Source: Alistipes sp. | GTDB lineage: Bacteria; Bacteroidota; Bacteroidia; Bacteroidales; Rikenellaceae | Direction: 5' to 3' | Length of the DNA: 53,075 nt | NCBI GenBank assembly: GCA_029060215.1 | Contig: JAIDUK010000018.1 | Coordinates: forward strand, 1 to 53,075 | In this document: positions 1-9,820 of the stretch, in pieces | Position numbering within the stretch: the stretch's first letter is position 1 | Layout: every line of letters begins with the position of its first letter | Position numbers and translations under genes: made by a program | The notes under the pieces: model-generated | The model's database searches: none | Told to the model about the DNA's origin: nothing | What the model saw: only the letters and a program-made list of their open reading frames with translations

Positions 1-518
1 TTCAGAACCTTGACCTGCTCGCCGCCCATGCGGCCGGGCAGACGCTTGCCCTTGAAGACGCGCGAAGGATAGGACGAGGCGCCCAGCGAACCGGGTTTGC
101 GCTGGCGGTTGTGCTGACCGTGGGTCTGGCCGCCGACACCGCCGAAGCCGTGACGCTTCACGACGCCCTGAAAACCTTTGCCTTTCGAGATCCCGGTCAC
201 GTCGACCCAGTCCTCCTCCGAGAAGAGATCCACGGTGAGCGTGTCGCCGAGATTCACTTCGGGCATGCCCTTGAACTCCGCCAGCTTGCGCTTGGGAGTG
301 GTGCCTGCCTTCTTGAAGTGACCTAACAAACTGCTGCTGGTGTGCTTTTCACTTTTCTCGTCATAGGCAATCTGCACCGCTTCGTAGGAATCCTTCTCCA
401 CGGTTTTGATTTGCGTAACAACGCAGGGACCAGCTTCGATGACAGTGCATGGTATGTTCTTACCCTCGGCACTGTAAACGGAAGTCATTCCGATTTTCTT
501 TCCAATAAGTCCTGACAT
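1..518 (-). CDS. rplC: 50S ribosomal protein L3 (partial, runs off the window)
   Basis: L3 is an early-assembly protein of the large ribosomal subunit that binds 23S rRNA near the peptidyl transferase centre. The minus-strand reading starts at an ATG at 518 with [12 protein letters not shown] and continues for 172 residues to the window edge with no stop. The diagnostic L3 loop appears as [16 protein letters not shown] followed by RLPGRMGG. The C-terminus is outside the window. It lies downstream of rpsJ, as in the S10 operon of most bacteria, but is separated from it by an unusually long 214-base spacer. Translation begins right after an AU-rich stretch with no clear Shine-Dalgarno sequence, which is normal for Bacteroidota. 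Identification is certain. Confidence 0.97.
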   Translation of the reverse strand, partial: MSGLIGKKIGMTSVYSAEGKNIPCTVIEAGPCVVTQIKTVEKDSYEAVQIAYDEKSEKHTSSSLLGHFKKAGTTPKRKLAEFKGMPEVNLGDTLTVDLFSEEDWVDVTGISKGKGFQGVVKRHGFGGVGGQTHGQHNRQRKPGSLGASSYPSRVFKGKRLPGRMGGEQVKVL

Positions 519-732
519 TTGTTGTCAAATTGTTTGTTATAAAAATAAAGTGATCTTTCACATGGTACTTTTTCCGGTCGGCGTCGCCCCAAGCGAATTC
601 GGAGGTACGCTCCAACTCGGAAAAAGTTCTTTTGCGGGTTCCGCCGACCGGGAGCGCAGGGCTTCGACCCCCTGCCGCCGTCCGGTCTTCGGAGCATCGC
701 ATCGGTTCGACGGCGGTTTCCCGCCGCGGTTA
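519..732 (-). other. Structured rpsJ-rplC intercistronic spacer
   Basis: This 214-base spacer lies inside a ribosomal protein operon and holds no convincing gene. Read in mRNA sense it has a 6-bp hairpin just after the rpsJ stop (711-716 with 721-726, loop GAAA), a second hairpin (656-661 with 670-675), and a perfect 10-bp long-range stem (574-583 with 642-651) that encloses a smaller GGAG/CTCC stem-loop. The part next to rplC is AU-rich. The pairings are seen in the sequence. A role as a leader controlling rplC and downstream genes is inference. A TATTTTTA box on the minus strand near 545 is one base off the promoter consensus, so an internal promoter is also possible. Confidence 0.5.
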
Positions 733-1038
733 TCAGACCTTGATCTCTACCTCGACACCCGAAGGCAACTCCAGTTTCATCAGGGCGTCGATGGTCTTGG
801 GCGTCGACGAATAGATGTCCAGAATACGCTTGAAGGTGCAGAGCTGGAACTGCTCGCGGGCTTTCTTGTTGACGAAAGTCGAGCGGTTGACCGTGAAAAT
901 CTGCTTATGCGTGGGCAGAGGCACCGGGCCGCTGACGACGGCGCCCGTGCTCTTGACAGTCTTCACAATCTTCTCGGCCGATTTGTCGACCAGATTGTGA
1001 TCGAAAGACTTTAACTTGATTCTGATTTTCTGATTCAT
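733..1038 (-). CDS. rpsJ: 30S ribosomal protein S10
   Basis: S10 is a small-subunit head protein, and in other bacteria it also acts with NusG/NusB in antitermination. The 101-residue product is of usual length, begins [14 protein letters not shown] and carries the family signature region around [14 protein letters not shown]. It starts 9 bases after the fusA stop, so it is co-transcribed with fusA. The joining of the str genes (rpsL, rpsG, fusA) directly to the S10 cluster without tuf between them is seen here. The stop codon is followed at once by a GGCGG-GAAA-CCGCC hairpin. No anomalies are visible in the protein. Confidence 0.97.
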   Translation of the reverse strand: MNQKIRIKLKSFDHNLVDKSAEKIVKTVKSTGAVVSGPVPLPTHKQIFTVNRSTFVNKKAREQFQLCTFKRILDIYSSTPKTIDALMKLELPSGVEVEIKV

Positions 1039-1047
1039 ATCGTTTGC

Positions 1048-3162
1048 TTATTCTATATCCTTACGTTTACCGCTCGACTTCTCGATGATCTCCTTGGCCA
1101 AGTTGGCAGGTACTTCCTCGAAGTGCGAGAACTCCATGGACGACGTGGCGCGGCCCGACGAAATCGTACGCAGCACGGTCACATAGCCGAACATCTCCGA
1201 CAGGGGAACCTTGGCCTTGACCACACGGGCGGTGCCTTTCGATTCCATGCCCGTGATCTGACCGCGGCGCTTGTTCAGGTCGCCGATGATGTCGCCCATG
1301 TTCTCTTCGGGGGTAACGACTTCCACGTTCATGATCGGCTCCATGATGACCGAACCGGCCTTGGGAGCGGCCGCACGGTAACCGTTGCGGGCTGCGATCT
1401 CGAACGACAGCTGGTCGGAGTCGACCGGGTGGAACGAACCGTCCTTCAAGGTCACCTTCATCGAGTCCATCTGGTAACCGGCGAGAGCACCGTTGGCCAT
1501 GGCCGACTCGAAGCCCTTCTGAACCGAGGGGATGAACTCCTTGGGAATGTTACCGCCCTTGACTTCGTCGACGAACGTAAGACCCATCTTGCCGTCTTCG
1601 GCGGGACCGATCTCGAAGATGATGTCGGCGAACTTACCGCGGCCGCCAGTCTGCTTCTTGAAGACCTCGCGGTGCTGTACGGTCTGCGTAAGGGCCTCCT
1701 TGTAGTTCACCTGCGGAGCGCCTTGGTTGATCTCCACGCCGAATTCGCGGCGCAGACGGTCGACGATGATGTCGAGGTGAAGCTCGCCCATACCGCTGAT
1801 GACGGTCTGGCCCGAATCTTCGTCGGTGTGCACCGTGAAGGTGGGGTCTTCCTCCGCCAGCTTCGCCAGCGCAATGCCCAGCTTGTCGAGGTCTTTCTGC
1901 GTCTTGGGCTCAACGGCCAGACCGATCACCGGTTCGGGGAAGGTCATCTGCTCCAGCACGATGGGTGCGTTCTCGGCGCAGAGCGTGTCGCCCGTGCGGA
2001 TCTCCTTGAAACCTACGGCTGCGCAGATGTCGCCCGCACCGACGGTCTCCATCGGGTTCTGCTTGTTGGCGTGCATCTGGTAGATGCGGCTGATGCGCTC
2101 GCGCTTGCCGCTGCGTGCGTTGAGCACGTAGGAACCGGCATCGAGCTTGCCCGAGTATACGCGCACGAAAGCCAGACGGCCCACGAAGGGGTCGGTCGCG
2201 ATCTTGAACGCCAAACCGCAGAACGGATCGTCCTCGGAAGCGTTGCGCGTCTCTTCCTGCTCGGTCTTGGGGTTCATACCCGTCACGGCAGGTACGTCCA
2301 TCGGCGAGGGGAGGAACGCGATGACATAGTCGAGCAACTTCTGCACACCCTTGTTGTGGAACGACGAACCGCAGAGCATCGGCACGATCTGCATCGAAAT
2401 CGTAGCCTTGCGGATGGCGACGAGCAGTTCGTCGGGAGTGATCGAATCGGGATCCTCGAAGAACTTCTCCATCAGGGCATCGTCCGTTGCGGCCACCTCT
2501 TCGATGAGCTTGGCGCGCCATTCGGCGGCTTCGGCCTTCATCGACTCCGGAATCTCCTTCAGCTCGAAGTTGTCGCGGACGGTCTTGTCGTCGAAGTAGT
2601 AGATCGCATTATTATATATAAGGTCTACCAATCCCTCGAACTTGTCCTCGGCACCGATAGGCAGCACGACGGGCAGCGCCGTGGCACCGAAATGCTCCTT
2701 GATCTGCGAGCAGACGGCAAGGAAGTCGGCGCCCGTGCGGTCCATCTTGTTGACGTAACCGATGCGGGGAACGTTGTACTTGTCGGCCTGACGCCATACG
2801 GTCTCCGACTGGGGCTCCACACCGCCCACGGCGCAGAACGTAGCTACGGCACCGTCCAGCACGCGCAGCGAACGCTCCACCTCCACGGTGAAGTCGACGT
2901 GTCCCGGGGTGTCGATCAGGTTGATCTGATACTGCTTGTCCTTGTACTGCCAGAATGCGGTCGTAGCGGCCGAGGTGATGGTGATGCCGCGCTCCTGCTC
3001 CTGAACCATCCAGTCCATGGTGGCGCCGCCCTCGTGCACCTCGCCGATCTTGTGGGTCTTGCCCGTGTAGAAAAGGATACGCTCCGATGTGGTGGTCTTA
3101 CCGGCATCGATGTGAGCCATGATACCGATATTACGCGTATAGTGTAAATCTCTGGTTGCCAT
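1048..3162 (-). CDS. fusA: Elongation factor G (canonical EF-G1)
   Basis: EF-G is the GTPase that moves tRNAs and mRNA through the ribosome after each peptide bond. The 704-residue product has all G motifs: [10 protein letters not shown] near the N-terminus (G1), ERGITIT in switch I (G2), DTPGHVDF (G3, with the catalytic His) and NKMD (G4). Domains II to V follow, with the domain IV stretch GGRGKFADI. It sits 15 bases after rpsG and 9 bases before rpsJ, so it belongs to one operon. It contrasts with the EF-G paralogue at 42885, in which these GTPase motifs are altered. This copy is therefore the housekeeping EF-G. Confidence 0.98.
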   Translation of the reverse strand: MATRDLHYTRNIGIMAHIDAGKTTTSERILFYTGKTHKIGEVHEGGATMDWMVQEQERGITITSAATTAFWQYKDKQYQINLIDTPGHVDFTVEVERSLRVLDGAVATFCAVGGVEPQSETVWRQADKYNVPRIGYVNKMDRTGADFLAVCSQIKEHFGATALPVVLPIGAEDKFEGLVDLIYNNAIYYFDDKTVRDNFELKEIPESMKAEAAEWRAKLIEEVAATDDALMEKFFEDPDSITPDELLVAIRKATISMQIVPMLCGSSFHNKGVQKLLDYVIAFLPSPMDVPAVTGMNPKTEQEETRNASEDDPFCGLAFKIATDPFVGRLAFVRVYSGKLDAGSYVLNARSGKRERISRIYQMHANKQNPMETVGAGDICAAVGFKEIRTGDTLCAENAPIVLEQMTFPEPVIGLAVEPKTQKDLDKLGIALAKLAEEDPTFTVHTDEDSGQTVISGMGELHLDIIVDRLRREFGVEINQGAPQVNYKEALTQTVQHREVFKKQTGGRGKFADIIFEIGPAEDGKMGLTFVDEVKGGNIPKEFIPSVQKGFESAMANGALAGYQMDSMKVTLKDGSFHPVDSDQLSFEIAARNGYRAAAPKAGSVIMEPIMNVEVVTPEENMGDIIGDLNKRRGQITGMESKGTARVVKAKVPLSEMFGYVTVLRTISSGRATSSMEFSHFEEVPANLAKEIIEKSSGKRKDIE

Positions 3163-3177
3163 CTTCGGGTCTCCTTT

Positions 3178-3654
3178 TTAGAATCTGAAATGTGCGAACG
3201 CCTTGTTGGCCTCGGCCATGCGGTGCATCTCTTCCTTGCGCTTGAAGGCGGCACCCTGCTGGTTGTAGGCATCCACTATCTCGGCGGAAAGCTTCTCTGC
3301 CATCGTCTTGCCGGCGCGCTTGCGGGAAAAGAGGACAAGGTTTTTCATGGAAATAGAAATCTTGCGCTCCGGACGAACCTCCATCGGAACTTGGAAAGTC
3401 GCGCCTCCGATACGTTTCGATTTCACTTCGACTTGGGGCGTGATGTTCTCCAGAGCCTGTTTCCAGATTTCCAGCGGAGATTTATCAGCATCCTTCATCT
3501 TCTTGCCTACGAGCTCCAACGCATCGTAAAAAATGGTGTAGGCAATACTCTTCTTACCATCCAGCATAAGGTTGTTCACGAAACGGGTCACTGCCACGTC
3601 GCCGAACTTCGGATCCGGAAGTAGAATTCGCTTTTTTGGCTTAGCTTTTCTCAT
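3178..3654 (-). CDS. rpsG: 30S ribosomal protein S7
   Basis: S7 nucleates assembly of the 30S head by binding 16S rRNA. The 158-residue product starts MRKAKPKKR and contains the typical [16 protein letters not shown] segment and the RRIGG-type region ([14 protein letters not shown]). Length matches bacterial S7. It is the second gene of the rpsL operon, 89 bases after rpsL. In E. coli the S7 protein represses this operon by binding the rpsL-rpsG intercistronic RNA. A strong inverted repeat in the equivalent spacer here (3686-3718) makes similar control possible but unproven. Confidence 0.97.
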   Translation of the reverse strand: MRKAKPKKRILLPDPKFGDVAVTRFVNNLMLDGKKSIAYTIFYDALELVGKKMKDADKSPLEIWKQALENITPQVEVKSKRIGGATFQVPMEVRPERKISISMKNLVLFSRKRAGKTMAEKLSAEIVDAYNQQGAAFKRKEEMHRMAEANKAFAHFRF

Positions 3655-3685
3655 TGCTATCGAATAATGTTGAATTTCATCTGTC

Positions 3686-3718
3686 GTTTCCGGCCGCGGG
3701 GGTTCCCTTTCCGGAAAC
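3686..3718 (-). promoter_or_regulatory. Inverted repeat in the rpsL-rpsG spacer, candidate S7-binding site
   Basis: The spacer between rpsL and rpsG contains a perfect 8-bp inverted repeat, GTTTCCGG (3686-3693 on the plus strand) with CCGGAAAC (3711-3718), enclosing a 17-base GC-rich interior that can pair further (GGG with CCC). There is no U-run after it, so it is not an ordinary terminator. The position matches the site where S7 binds its own mRNA in E. coli. Function here is inferred from position only. Confidence 0.4.
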
Positions 3719-3743
3719 TTTCAAGAGGGTTTGTTCGTTGCGT

Positions 3744-4127
3744 TTATTTGGCCGCAGCCTTGGGTCGCTTGGCTCCGTACTTCGAGCGGCGCTGACGGCG
3801 TCCGTCCACACCGGCCGAGTCGAGCGCACCGCGCACGAGGTGGTAGCGTACACCGGGGAGGTCCTTCACACGACCGCCGCGGACGAGCACGATCGAGTGC
3901 TCTTGCAGGTTGTGGCCTTCGCCCGGAATGTAGGCGTTGACTTCCTTGCCGTTGGTCAGGCGAACACGTGCCACCTTGCGCATAGCCGAGTTAGGCTTCT
4001 TGGGGGTCGTGGTGTACACACGGGTGCACACGCCGCGACGCTGGGGACACGCAGCCAAGGCGGGAGACTTCGATTTGTCCTCCAGCGCCAGACGGCCGTT
4101 TCTCACTAACTGTTGAATAGTTGGCAT
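3744..4127 (-). CDS. rpsL: 30S ribosomal protein S12
   Basis: S12 is the decoding-centre protein of the small subunit. The 127-residue product starts [12 protein letters not shown] and contains [13 protein letters not shown] and [13 protein letters not shown]. The lysines at the two classic streptomycin-resistance positions (E. coli K42 and K87 equivalents) are both present, so no ribosomal streptomycin-resistance change is seen. It is the first gene of the str operon, preceded by a recognisable Bacteroidota promoter at 4184-4213. The C-terminus is the usual basic tail ([13 protein letters not shown]). Confidence 0.98.
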   Translation of the reverse strand: MPTIQQLVRNGRLALEDKSKSPALAACPQRRGVCTRVYTTTPKKPNSAMRKVARVRLTNGKEVNAYIPGEGHNLQEHSIVLVRGGRVKDLPGVRYHLVRGALDSAGVDGRRQRRSKYGAKRPKAAAK

Positions 4128-4183
4128 TTCTTAAACTGTCCTTTAAGTTGTTAAAAATCTATTTCCATTGTCCAAATGGACTG

Positions 4184-4213
4184 CAAAGGTACGCATTTTT
4201 TTTGAAATACAAT
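4184..4213 (-). promoter_or_regulatory. Bacteroidota-type promoter of the rpsL operon
   Basis: On the minus strand the -7 box TACCTTTG (4184-4191) matches the Bacteroidota consensus TAnnTTTG exactly. An ATTG (4210-4213) sits 18 bp upstream where TTTG is expected. The box lies about 57 bases before the rpsL start codon, which would give a leader of about 50 nucleotides. Confidence 0.7.
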
Positions 4214-4438
4214 ATATAGGCGCATCTTTTTGAGGGGTATCCGGGTTGTTTTCGCAGAAATAGCAATCATATTTATTTATCGAATTGCAGAAAAGATAGT
4301 TTTCAATTATATATAAACGCATAAAACACTAATTATAAATCGATTAAGCACCGTTCACAAGACACATTGTTTCCCTGCCATACCGGCAAGCGCGGCCAGC
4401 TTCGGGCTCCGTCCGGAGAAGCTGCGACAGGGCCGACG

Positions 4439-4470
4439 TTTGCTTCTGCGCCCGACTTTCCCTATCTTTG
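4439..4470 (+). promoter_or_regulatory. Bacteroidota-type promoter of the GH43-like gene
   Basis: TTTG (4439-4442), a 20-bp spacer and TATCTTTG (4463-4470) form an ideal Bacteroidota promoter. The box ends 22 bases before the ATG at 4493. The whole 40-base block 4431-4470 recurs with 35 of 40 identical bases at 49039-49078 in front of murA. Confidence 0.75.
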
Positions 4471-4492
4471 GCTGTTCAAGCGATCGTTCCCG

Positions 4493-5521
4493 ATGAAAAA
4501 ACTTTGGTTCCTCTGTTTCGCGGCGTTGCTTCTGGGCCCCGCGATGCTTCCGGCACAAACCGCCGCACAAAGCTATTATTTAGACACTTCCGACTACGCA
4601 GCCGATCCTGCCGCCCATTCGTTCGAGGGGCGCATCCACGTCTACTGCACCCACGACTGGGCCTCGCCCGTCACCGACCGCACCGACGGCAACCACTACG
4701 ACATGCGCCAATACAGCCATTTCGTGCTCGACTCGCTCGGGTCTCCGGTCGTCCGCACCGATGCCGTTCTGACGCTGGAGCAGGTGCCGTGGGCCTCGCG
4801 GCAGCTTTGGGCGTGCGACGTGGCTTGCAAGGACGGACGCTATTACCTCTTCTTTCCGGCCAAAGATCATCAGGGTATTTTCCGCATCGGCGTCGCCGTC
4901 GCCGACCGCCCCGAAGGCCCCTTCGCTCCCGACCCCGAACCGATGGCAGGCACCTACAGCATCGACCCCACCGTATTCGAGGACAACGGCGAGTTCTACC
5001 TCTATTTCGGTGGGCTGCAAGGCGGTCAGCTCCAGCGTTTCGCCGACAACAAGCTATTGGACTGCGAGCGCATGCCCTCTGCCGACGAAGAGGCGCTCCC
5101 GGCCCGCGTCGCCCGGCTCTCCGCCGACATGCACGCCCTCGCCGAAGCACCCCGTCCCGTCGTCATCCTCGGCACCGACGGCCAGCCGCTGAAAGCAGGC
5201 GATCCGCACCGCTTTTTCGAGGCCGCATGGATGCACAAGCACAACGGCGTCTACTACTTCACCTACTCGACCGGCAGCACCCATCTGATCTGTTACGCCA
5301 CGGGCGACAACCCCTACGGCCCGTTCACCTATCGCGGTGTGGTGCTCACCCCCGTCGTGGGGTGGACCACCCACCAGTCGATCTGCCGGCACCGCGGCAA
5401 ATGGTATCTCTTCTACCACGACAGCGCTCCTTCGGGCGGCGTATCGTCGCTGCGGTCGACCAAGTTCTGCGAACTCGTCCACAACCCCGACGGGTCCATC
5501 GACGCCGTACAAGGACAATAA
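4493..5521 (+). CDS. GH43-family glycoside hydrolase, secreted
   Basis: The 342-residue product has the features of clan GH-F five-bladed propeller enzymes, which cleave arabinose, xylose or related sugars from plant or host glycans. Start chosen at the ATG followed by a clear signal peptide (MKKLWFLCFAALLLGPAMLPAQ); a longer in-frame reading from 4367 would bury the signal and cross the promoter. Candidate catalytic residues are Asp55 (CTHDW), Asp158 (YSIDPT) and Glu243 (FFEAAW), in the right order for base, pKa modulator and acid. A late HQS segment fits the metal-binding His. It is a single gene with its own promoter, 78 bases before leuS, and is not next to other sugar genes. The substrate cannot be read from sequence. 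Confidence 0.8.
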   Translation: MKKLWFLCFAALLLGPAMLPAQTAAQSYYLDTSDYAADPAAHSFEGRIHVYCTHDWASPVTDRTDGNHYDMRQYSHFVLDSLGSPVVRTDAVLTLEQVPWASRQLWACDVACKDGRYYLFFPAKDHQGIFRIGVAVADRPEGPFAPDPEPMAGTYSIDPTVFEDNGEFYLYFGGLQGGQLQRFADNKLLDCERMPSADEEALPARVARLSADMHALAEAPRPVVILGTDGQPLKAGDPHRFFEAAWMHKHNGVYYFTYSTGSTHLICYATGDNPYGPFTYRGVVLTPVVGWTTHQSICRHRGKWYLFYHDSAPSGGVSSLRSTKFCELVHNPDGSIDAVQGQ

Positions 5522-5558
5522 ATCGCGATTTCGAATCATAAATTGACAAACTTTTCCC

Positions 5559-5566
5559 TATCTTCG
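5559..5566 (+). promoter_or_regulatory. Possible -7 box for leuS
   Basis: TATCTTCG differs at one base from the TAnnTTTG consensus and lies 33 bases before the leuS ATG. It is embedded in CTTTTCCCTATCTTCG, which resembles the context of the 4463 and 49071 boxes. No good TTTG is found at 19-21 bp upstream, so support is modest. Confidence 0.4.
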
Positions 5567-5599
5567 CGGGGTAATACGGACAAACAAAAACAACCGCAT

Positions 5600-8356
5600 A
5601 TGGAATACGATTTCAGACAGATCGAAGCCAAATGGCAGCAGCGCTGGAAGGAGCGCGGCACCTACCGCGTCGCGGCCGATCCCTCGCGCCCCAAATTCTA
5701 CGTCCTCGACATGTTCCCCTACCCCTCGGGTGCCGGGCTGCACGTGGGTCATCCGTTGGGTTACATCGCGTCGGACATCTATTCGCGTTACAAGCGGCTC
5801 AAGGGTTTCAACGTGCTCCACCCCATGGGCTACGACGCGTTCGGCCTGCCCGCCGAGCAGTACGCCATCCAGACCGGGCAGCACCCCGCCGTGACCACCG
5901 AGCGCAACATCGCCCGCTACCGCGAGCAGCTCGACAAAATCGGTTTTTCGTTCGATTGGGAGCGCGAGGTGCGCACCTGCGACCCGGCCTACTATAAGTG
6001 GACGCAGTGGGCGTTCCTCGAGATGTTCGGCCATTACTACGACCGGCGCCGCAACAAGGCCTGCCGCATCGGCGAGCTCATAGCCGCTTTCGAGCAGTCC
6101 GGCACCGAGGGCGTCGACGCCGCCTGCACCGTTGAGATGCGCTTCACGGCCGACGAGTGGAAAGCCATGGACGAGGCCCGAAAGGAGCAGGTTTTGCAGA
6201 ACTACCGGCTCGCCTACCGGGCCGACACCATGGTCAACTGGTGTCCTCAGCTGGGCACCGTCTTGGCCAACGACGAGGTGCGCGACGGCCTTTCGGTGCG
6301 CGGCGGATTCCCCGTCGAGCAGAAGCGCATGAAGCAGTGGCTGCTGCGCGTCACGGCCTACGCCCAGCGGATGCTCGACGGCCTCGACCGGCTCGCATGG
6401 AGCGATTCGCTCAAGGAGATCCAGCGCAATTGGATCGGCCGTTCGGTCGGTGCGCAAGTCTTCTTCGACATCGAGGGTTCGGACCGCAAGCTCGAGATCT
6501 TCACCACGCGCCCCGACACCATCTTCGGCGTCACGTTCATGGTCATCGCCCCCGAGCACGAGTGGGTCGGCGAGCTTACCACGGTCGACAACCGCGCCGC
6601 CGTCGAGGAGTACATCGCGCAGGCCCGGAAGCGGTCGGAGCGCGAGCGCATCGCCGAGACGCGCCGCGTGAGCGGCGTGGCCACGGGCTCCTACGCGGTC
6701 AACCCCTTCACCGGCAAGGCCATCCCCATCTACGTCTCCGACTATGTCCTCGCGGGTTACGGCACCGGGGCCATCATGGCCGTTCCGGCCCACGATTCGC
6801 GCGACTACGCTTTCGCCCGCCACTTCGGGCTCGACATCGTCCCCGTCGTCGAGGGCGGCGACCTCGAAAAAGAATCCTACGACGCCAAGCAGGGCCGTAT
6901 GATCAACTCCGATTTCCTCAACGGCAAGGATGTCAAGGAAGCCATCGGCCTGATGTTCGACGAGGTCGAGCGCCGCGGTCTGGGCAAGCGGCTGGTCAAC
7001 TATCGCCTGCGCGACGCCATTTTCTCGCGCCAACGTTATTGGGGCGAACCGTTCCCGGTCTATTACAAGGACGACGTGGCCTATCCCCTCGCCGCCGACC
7101 GGCTGCCGCTGGAACTGCCGCCCATCGAGAATTTCGGCCCCACGGCCGAGGGCGAGCCGCCTTTGGCGCGCGTCGAGGGCTGGTGCACCCCCGAGGGCTA
7201 TCCCTACGAGCTCTCCACCATGCCCGGATTCGCCGGGTCGTCGGCCTATTACCTGCGCTATATGGACCCCCATAACGACACGGCGCTTGTGGGCCGCGAG
7301 GCCAACGAGTATTGGCGCTCGGTCGACCTCTACGTGGGCGGCATCGAGCACGCCACGGGCCACCTCATGTACTCGCGGTTCTGGAACATGTTCCTCTACG
7401 ACCTCGGGCACGTCTGCGAGGAGGAGCCGTTCCGCAAGCTCGTCAATCAGGGCATGATTCAGGGGCGTTCCAACTTCGTCTACCGCGTCGTCGGCACCAA
7501 CAAGTTCGTCTCGTTCGGGCTCAAGGACCAGTACGACACGCAGGAGATCCATGTCGACGTCAACATCGTGAAGAACGACATCCTCGACACCGAGGCTTTC
7601 CGCCGCTGGATGCCCGACTTCCGCGACGCCGAATTCATCCTCGAAGAGGGCAAGTACGTCTGCGGCTGGGCCGTCGAGAAGATGTCCAAATCGATGTACA
7701 ACGTCGTCAATCCCGACTACATCGTCGACAACTACGGCGCCGACACCTTGCGTATGTACGAAATGTTCCTCGGTCCGCTGGAGCAGTCCAAGCCGTGGGA
7801 CACCAACGGCATCGACGGCGTCCACAAGTTCCTGCGGCGGCTTTGGCGGCTCTTCTTCGACCGCGACGGCCGGCTGCTGCTCTCCGACGAGCCCGCCACC
7901 GACAAGGAGCTGCGCACGCTCCACAAAACCATCAAAAAGGTGTCGGAAGACATCGAGAATTTCTCGTTCAACACCTCGGTCGCGGCGTTCATGATCTGTC
8001 TCAACGAGTTGGGCGAGTGCTCCAAGCGCGCCGTCCTCGAGCCCCTCGTCGTGCTGCTCGCGCCCTTCGCGCCCCACATCGCCGAGGAGCTTTGGGAGCT
8101 CTTGGGCCGCAGCGGTTCGGTGTGCGACGCCGCCTACCCCGTTTTCGACGAACAATACCTGACCCTCAGTTCGTTCGAGTACCCCGTTTCGATCAACGGC
8201 AAGCTCCGGTTCAAGAAGGAGTACCCCGTCGCCGCCGCACCCGCCGACATTCAGGCCGACGTCGTCGCCCTGCCCGAAGCGCAGAAATGGTTCGACGGCA
8301 AGGCCCCGAAGAAGGTCATCGTCGTCCCCGGCAAAATCATCAACATCGTCATCTAA
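5600..8356 (+). CDS. leuS: Leucyl-tRNA synthetase
   Basis: LeuRS charges tRNA-Leu with leucine in the cytoplasm. The 918-residue class I synthetase has the HIGH-type motif in [14 protein letters not shown], the threonine-rich editing (CP1) motif [13 protein letters not shown], and the KMSKS loop ([12 protein letters not shown]). The start at 5600 gives [16 protein letters not shown], the usual N-terminus. The reading frame is open up to 5543, but those residues are unlike the family and overlap the promoter box. The C-terminal anticodon-binding and tail domains are complete. It is followed 14 bases later by a peptidase gene, probably in the same transcript. Confidence 0.98.
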   Translation: MEYDFRQIEAKWQQRWKERGTYRVAADPSRPKFYVLDMFPYPSGAGLHVGHPLGYIASDIYSRYKRLKGFNVLHPMGYDAFGLPAEQYAIQTGQHPAVTTERNIARYREQLDKIGFSFDWEREVRTCDPAYYKWTQWAFLEMFGHYYDRRRNKACRIGELIAAFEQSGTEGVDAACTVEMRFTADEWKAMDEARKEQVLQNYRLAYRADTMVNWCPQLGTVLANDEVRDGLSVRGGFPVEQKRMKQWLLRVTAYAQRMLDGLDRLAWSDSLKEIQRNWIGRSVGAQVFFDIEGSDRKLEIFTTRPDTIFGVTFMVIAPEHEWVGELTTVDNRAAVEEYIAQARKRSERERIAETRRVSGVATGSYAVNPFTGKAIPIYVSDYVLAGYGTGAIMAVPAHDSRDYAFARHFGLDIVPVVEGGDLEKESYDAKQGRMINSDFLNGKDVKEAIGLMFDEVERRGLGKRLVNYRLRDAIFSRQRYWGEPFPVYYKDDVAYPLAADRLPLELPPIENFGPTAEGEPPLARVEGWCTPEGYPYELSTMPGFAGSSAYYLRYMDPHNDTALVGREANEYWRSVDLYVGGIEHATGHLMYSRFWNMFLYDLGHVCEEEPFRKLVNQGMIQGRSNFVYRVVGTNKFVSFGLKDQYDTQEIHVDVNIVKNDILDTEAFRRWMPDFRDAEFILEEGKYVCGWAVEKMSKSMYNVVNPDYIVDNYGADTLRMYEMFLGPLEQSKPWDTNGIDGVHKFLRRLWRLFFDRDGRLLLSDEPATDKELRTLHKTIKKVSEDIENFSFNTSVAAFMICLNELGECSKRAVLEPLVVLLAPFAPHIAEELWELLGRSGSVCDAAYPVFDEQYLTLSSFEYPVSINGKLRFKKEYPVAAAPADIQADVVALPEAQKWFDGKAPKKVIVVPGKIINIVI

Positions 8357-8370
8357 AATCTCTCGGTACC

Positions 8371-9768
8371 ATGTTTTCAGCCGATACTTACGCCAAGCGG
8401 CGCGCCGGGCTCCGTTCCCGGCTCGGCGGGGGGCTCATCCTCTTGCCGGGCAACATGCTTTCGCCCAACAACTACCCCAACAACGCCTATTACTTCCGGC
8501 AGGATTCGTCGTTCCTCTACTTCTTCGGGTTGAACGTCCCCGCGCTCGTCGGGCTCCTCGACGCCGATTCGGGCGACGAGATGCTCTTCGGCGACGACTT
8601 CACCGTCGAGGACATCATCTGGACCGGGCCGCAGCCCACGCTCCGCGAGCTCGGAGCGCAGGTCGGTGTGGCCCGCACGCGGCCCCTCGCCGAGCTCGAG
8701 GAGCTCGTGCGCACGGCCGTCCGGCAGGGGCGCCGCATCCACTTCCTGCCCCCCTACCGCGGCGAGACCAAGTTGCAGCTCTCCGCCCTGCTCGGCATCG
8801 CCCCCGCGCTGCTCCACGACTACAAGTCGGTCGAGCTCATGTTCGCCGTCGCCGAGATGCGCGAAACCAAGAGCCCCGAGGAGATCGAGGCGCTCGAGCG
8901 CGCGTTCCGCATCGGCTACGACATGCACACGCTGGCCATGCGCATGTGCCGCCCCGGGGTCGTCGAGCGGCAGATCGCCGGAGCCATCGAGGGGGTCGCC
9001 AAGTCGTCGGGGCTCGGGGTGTCGTTCCCGTCGATCGTCTCGCAGCACGGCGAGACGCTCCACAACCTCTGCGCCGACGGCGTCTTGGAGGCGGGGCGCC
9101 TGCTGCTCTGCGACGCGGGCGGCGAGGGGCTCGACAACTATTGTTCGGACCACACGCGCACCTACCCCGTCAGCGGGAAATTCACGCCCAAGCAGCGCGA
9201 GATCTACGAAATCGTGCTCGCGGCCCACGACCATGTGGCTTCGATCGTCTGCGCCGGCATGATGTATTCCGACATCCACAACGCCGCCTACCTCTCGCTG
9301 GCCGAGGGTCTGCGGGCCGCCGGGCTCATCAAAGGTTCGGCCCAAGACGCCGTCGCCGCCGGGGCCATGACCCTCTTCATGCCCCACGGGCTCGGCCACG
9401 GGCTCGGGCTCGACGTCCACGATTGCGAGGCCATGGGCGAGCGGTCGTTCGACTTCGCGAACATCGCCGGGCGTGCCGCCGCCTCGGGCACCTGCGTCTA
9501 CCGCGCCGCTTGGAAGCTCCGCCCCGGCACCGTCATGACCGACGAGCCCGGGCTCTACTTCATCCCCGCGCTCATCGACAAGTGCCGCGCCGAGCGGCTC
9601 TACAGGGGTATCGTCGACTTCGAGCGGCTCGAAACCTACCGCGATTTCGGCGGTGTGCGCATCGAGGACGATCTGCTCGTGACCAACGGCGGGTGCCGGC
9701 TGCTCGGCGACCGCAAGATTCCCATCACCGTCGACGAGCTCGAGGAGATCGTCGGCTGCGGCAGGTAG
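8371..9768 (+). CDS. Xaa-Pro aminopeptidase (M24B family)
   Basis: The enzyme removes N-terminal residues that precede proline, in the cytoplasm. The 465-residue product has an N-terminal creatinase-like domain (YYFRQDSSFLYFFGLN near residue 45) and a C-terminal pita-bread metallopeptidase domain. The five metal ligands are visible: Asp in LLLCDAGGE, Asp in CSDHTRTY, His in HGLGHGLGLDVHD, Glu in MTDEPGLYF and Glu in RIEDDLL. The start at 8371 lies 14 bases after leuS, which suggests co-transcription. The stop is followed by a good terminator at 9793. Length fits the PepP/Pro-dipeptidase group; the exact substrate preference is not certain. Confidence 0.92.
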   Translation: MFSADTYAKRRAGLRSRLGGGLILLPGNMLSPNNYPNNAYYFRQDSSFLYFFGLNVPALVGLLDADSGDEMLFGDDFTVEDIIWTGPQPTLRELGAQVGVARTRPLAELEELVRTAVRQGRRIHFLPPYRGETKLQLSALLGIAPALLHDYKSVELMFAVAEMRETKSPEEIEALERAFRIGYDMHTLAMRMCRPGVVERQIAGAIEGVAKSSGLGVSFPSIVSQHGETLHNLCADGVLEAGRLLLCDAGGEGLDNYCSDHTRTYPVSGKFTPKQREIYEIVLAAHDHVASIVCAGMMYSDIHNAAYLSLAEGLRAAGLIKGSAQDAVAAGAMTLFMPHGLGHGLGLDVHDCEAMGERSFDFANIAGRAAASGTCVYRAAWKLRPGTVMTDEPGLYFIPALIDKCRAERLYRGIVDFERLETYRDFGGVRIEDDLLVTNGGCRLLGDRKIPITVDELEEIVGCGR

Positions 9769-9792
9769 CCAGCCGACCGTCGGTCGCACGGA

Positions 9793-9820
9793 ATGCCACT
9801 CTTCGGAGCGGCATTTTTTT
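9793..9820 (+). terminator. Rho-independent terminator of leuS-peptidase transcript
   Basis: ATGCCACTC pairs with GAGCGGCAT (one A-C mismatch) around a UUCG tetraloop, followed by seven T residues. It lies 24 bases after the peptidase stop codon. Confidence 0.85.

Larger units (their letters stand above)
4128..4492. other. Divergent intergenic region between rpsL and the GH43-like gene
   Basis: This 365-base region holds no gene. It contains the minus-strand rpsL promoter (4184-4213), then about 150 bases of AT-rich sequence (4192-4350), then a GC-rich stretch with an imperfect hairpin (CAGCTTC/GAAGCTG around 4398-4425), and the plus-strand promoter at 4439-4470. The AT-rich to GC-rich switch near 4355 coincides with the start of a sequence block that resembles one in front of murA. 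Confidence 0.6.

Noticed and set aside
460..702. Small minus-strand open frame across the rpsJ-rplC spacer
   Set aside because: It overlaps the start of rplC in another frame, and its residues look like translated structured RNA rather than protein.
1123..3147. Long plus-strand open frame opposite fusA (674 aa)
   Set aside because: It is a shadow caused by high GC at third codon positions of fusA; the translation is rich in H, R, D and L without domains.
5558..8155. Minus-strand open frame of 865 aa opposite leuS
   Set aside because: Shadow of leuS; no start context or domain.
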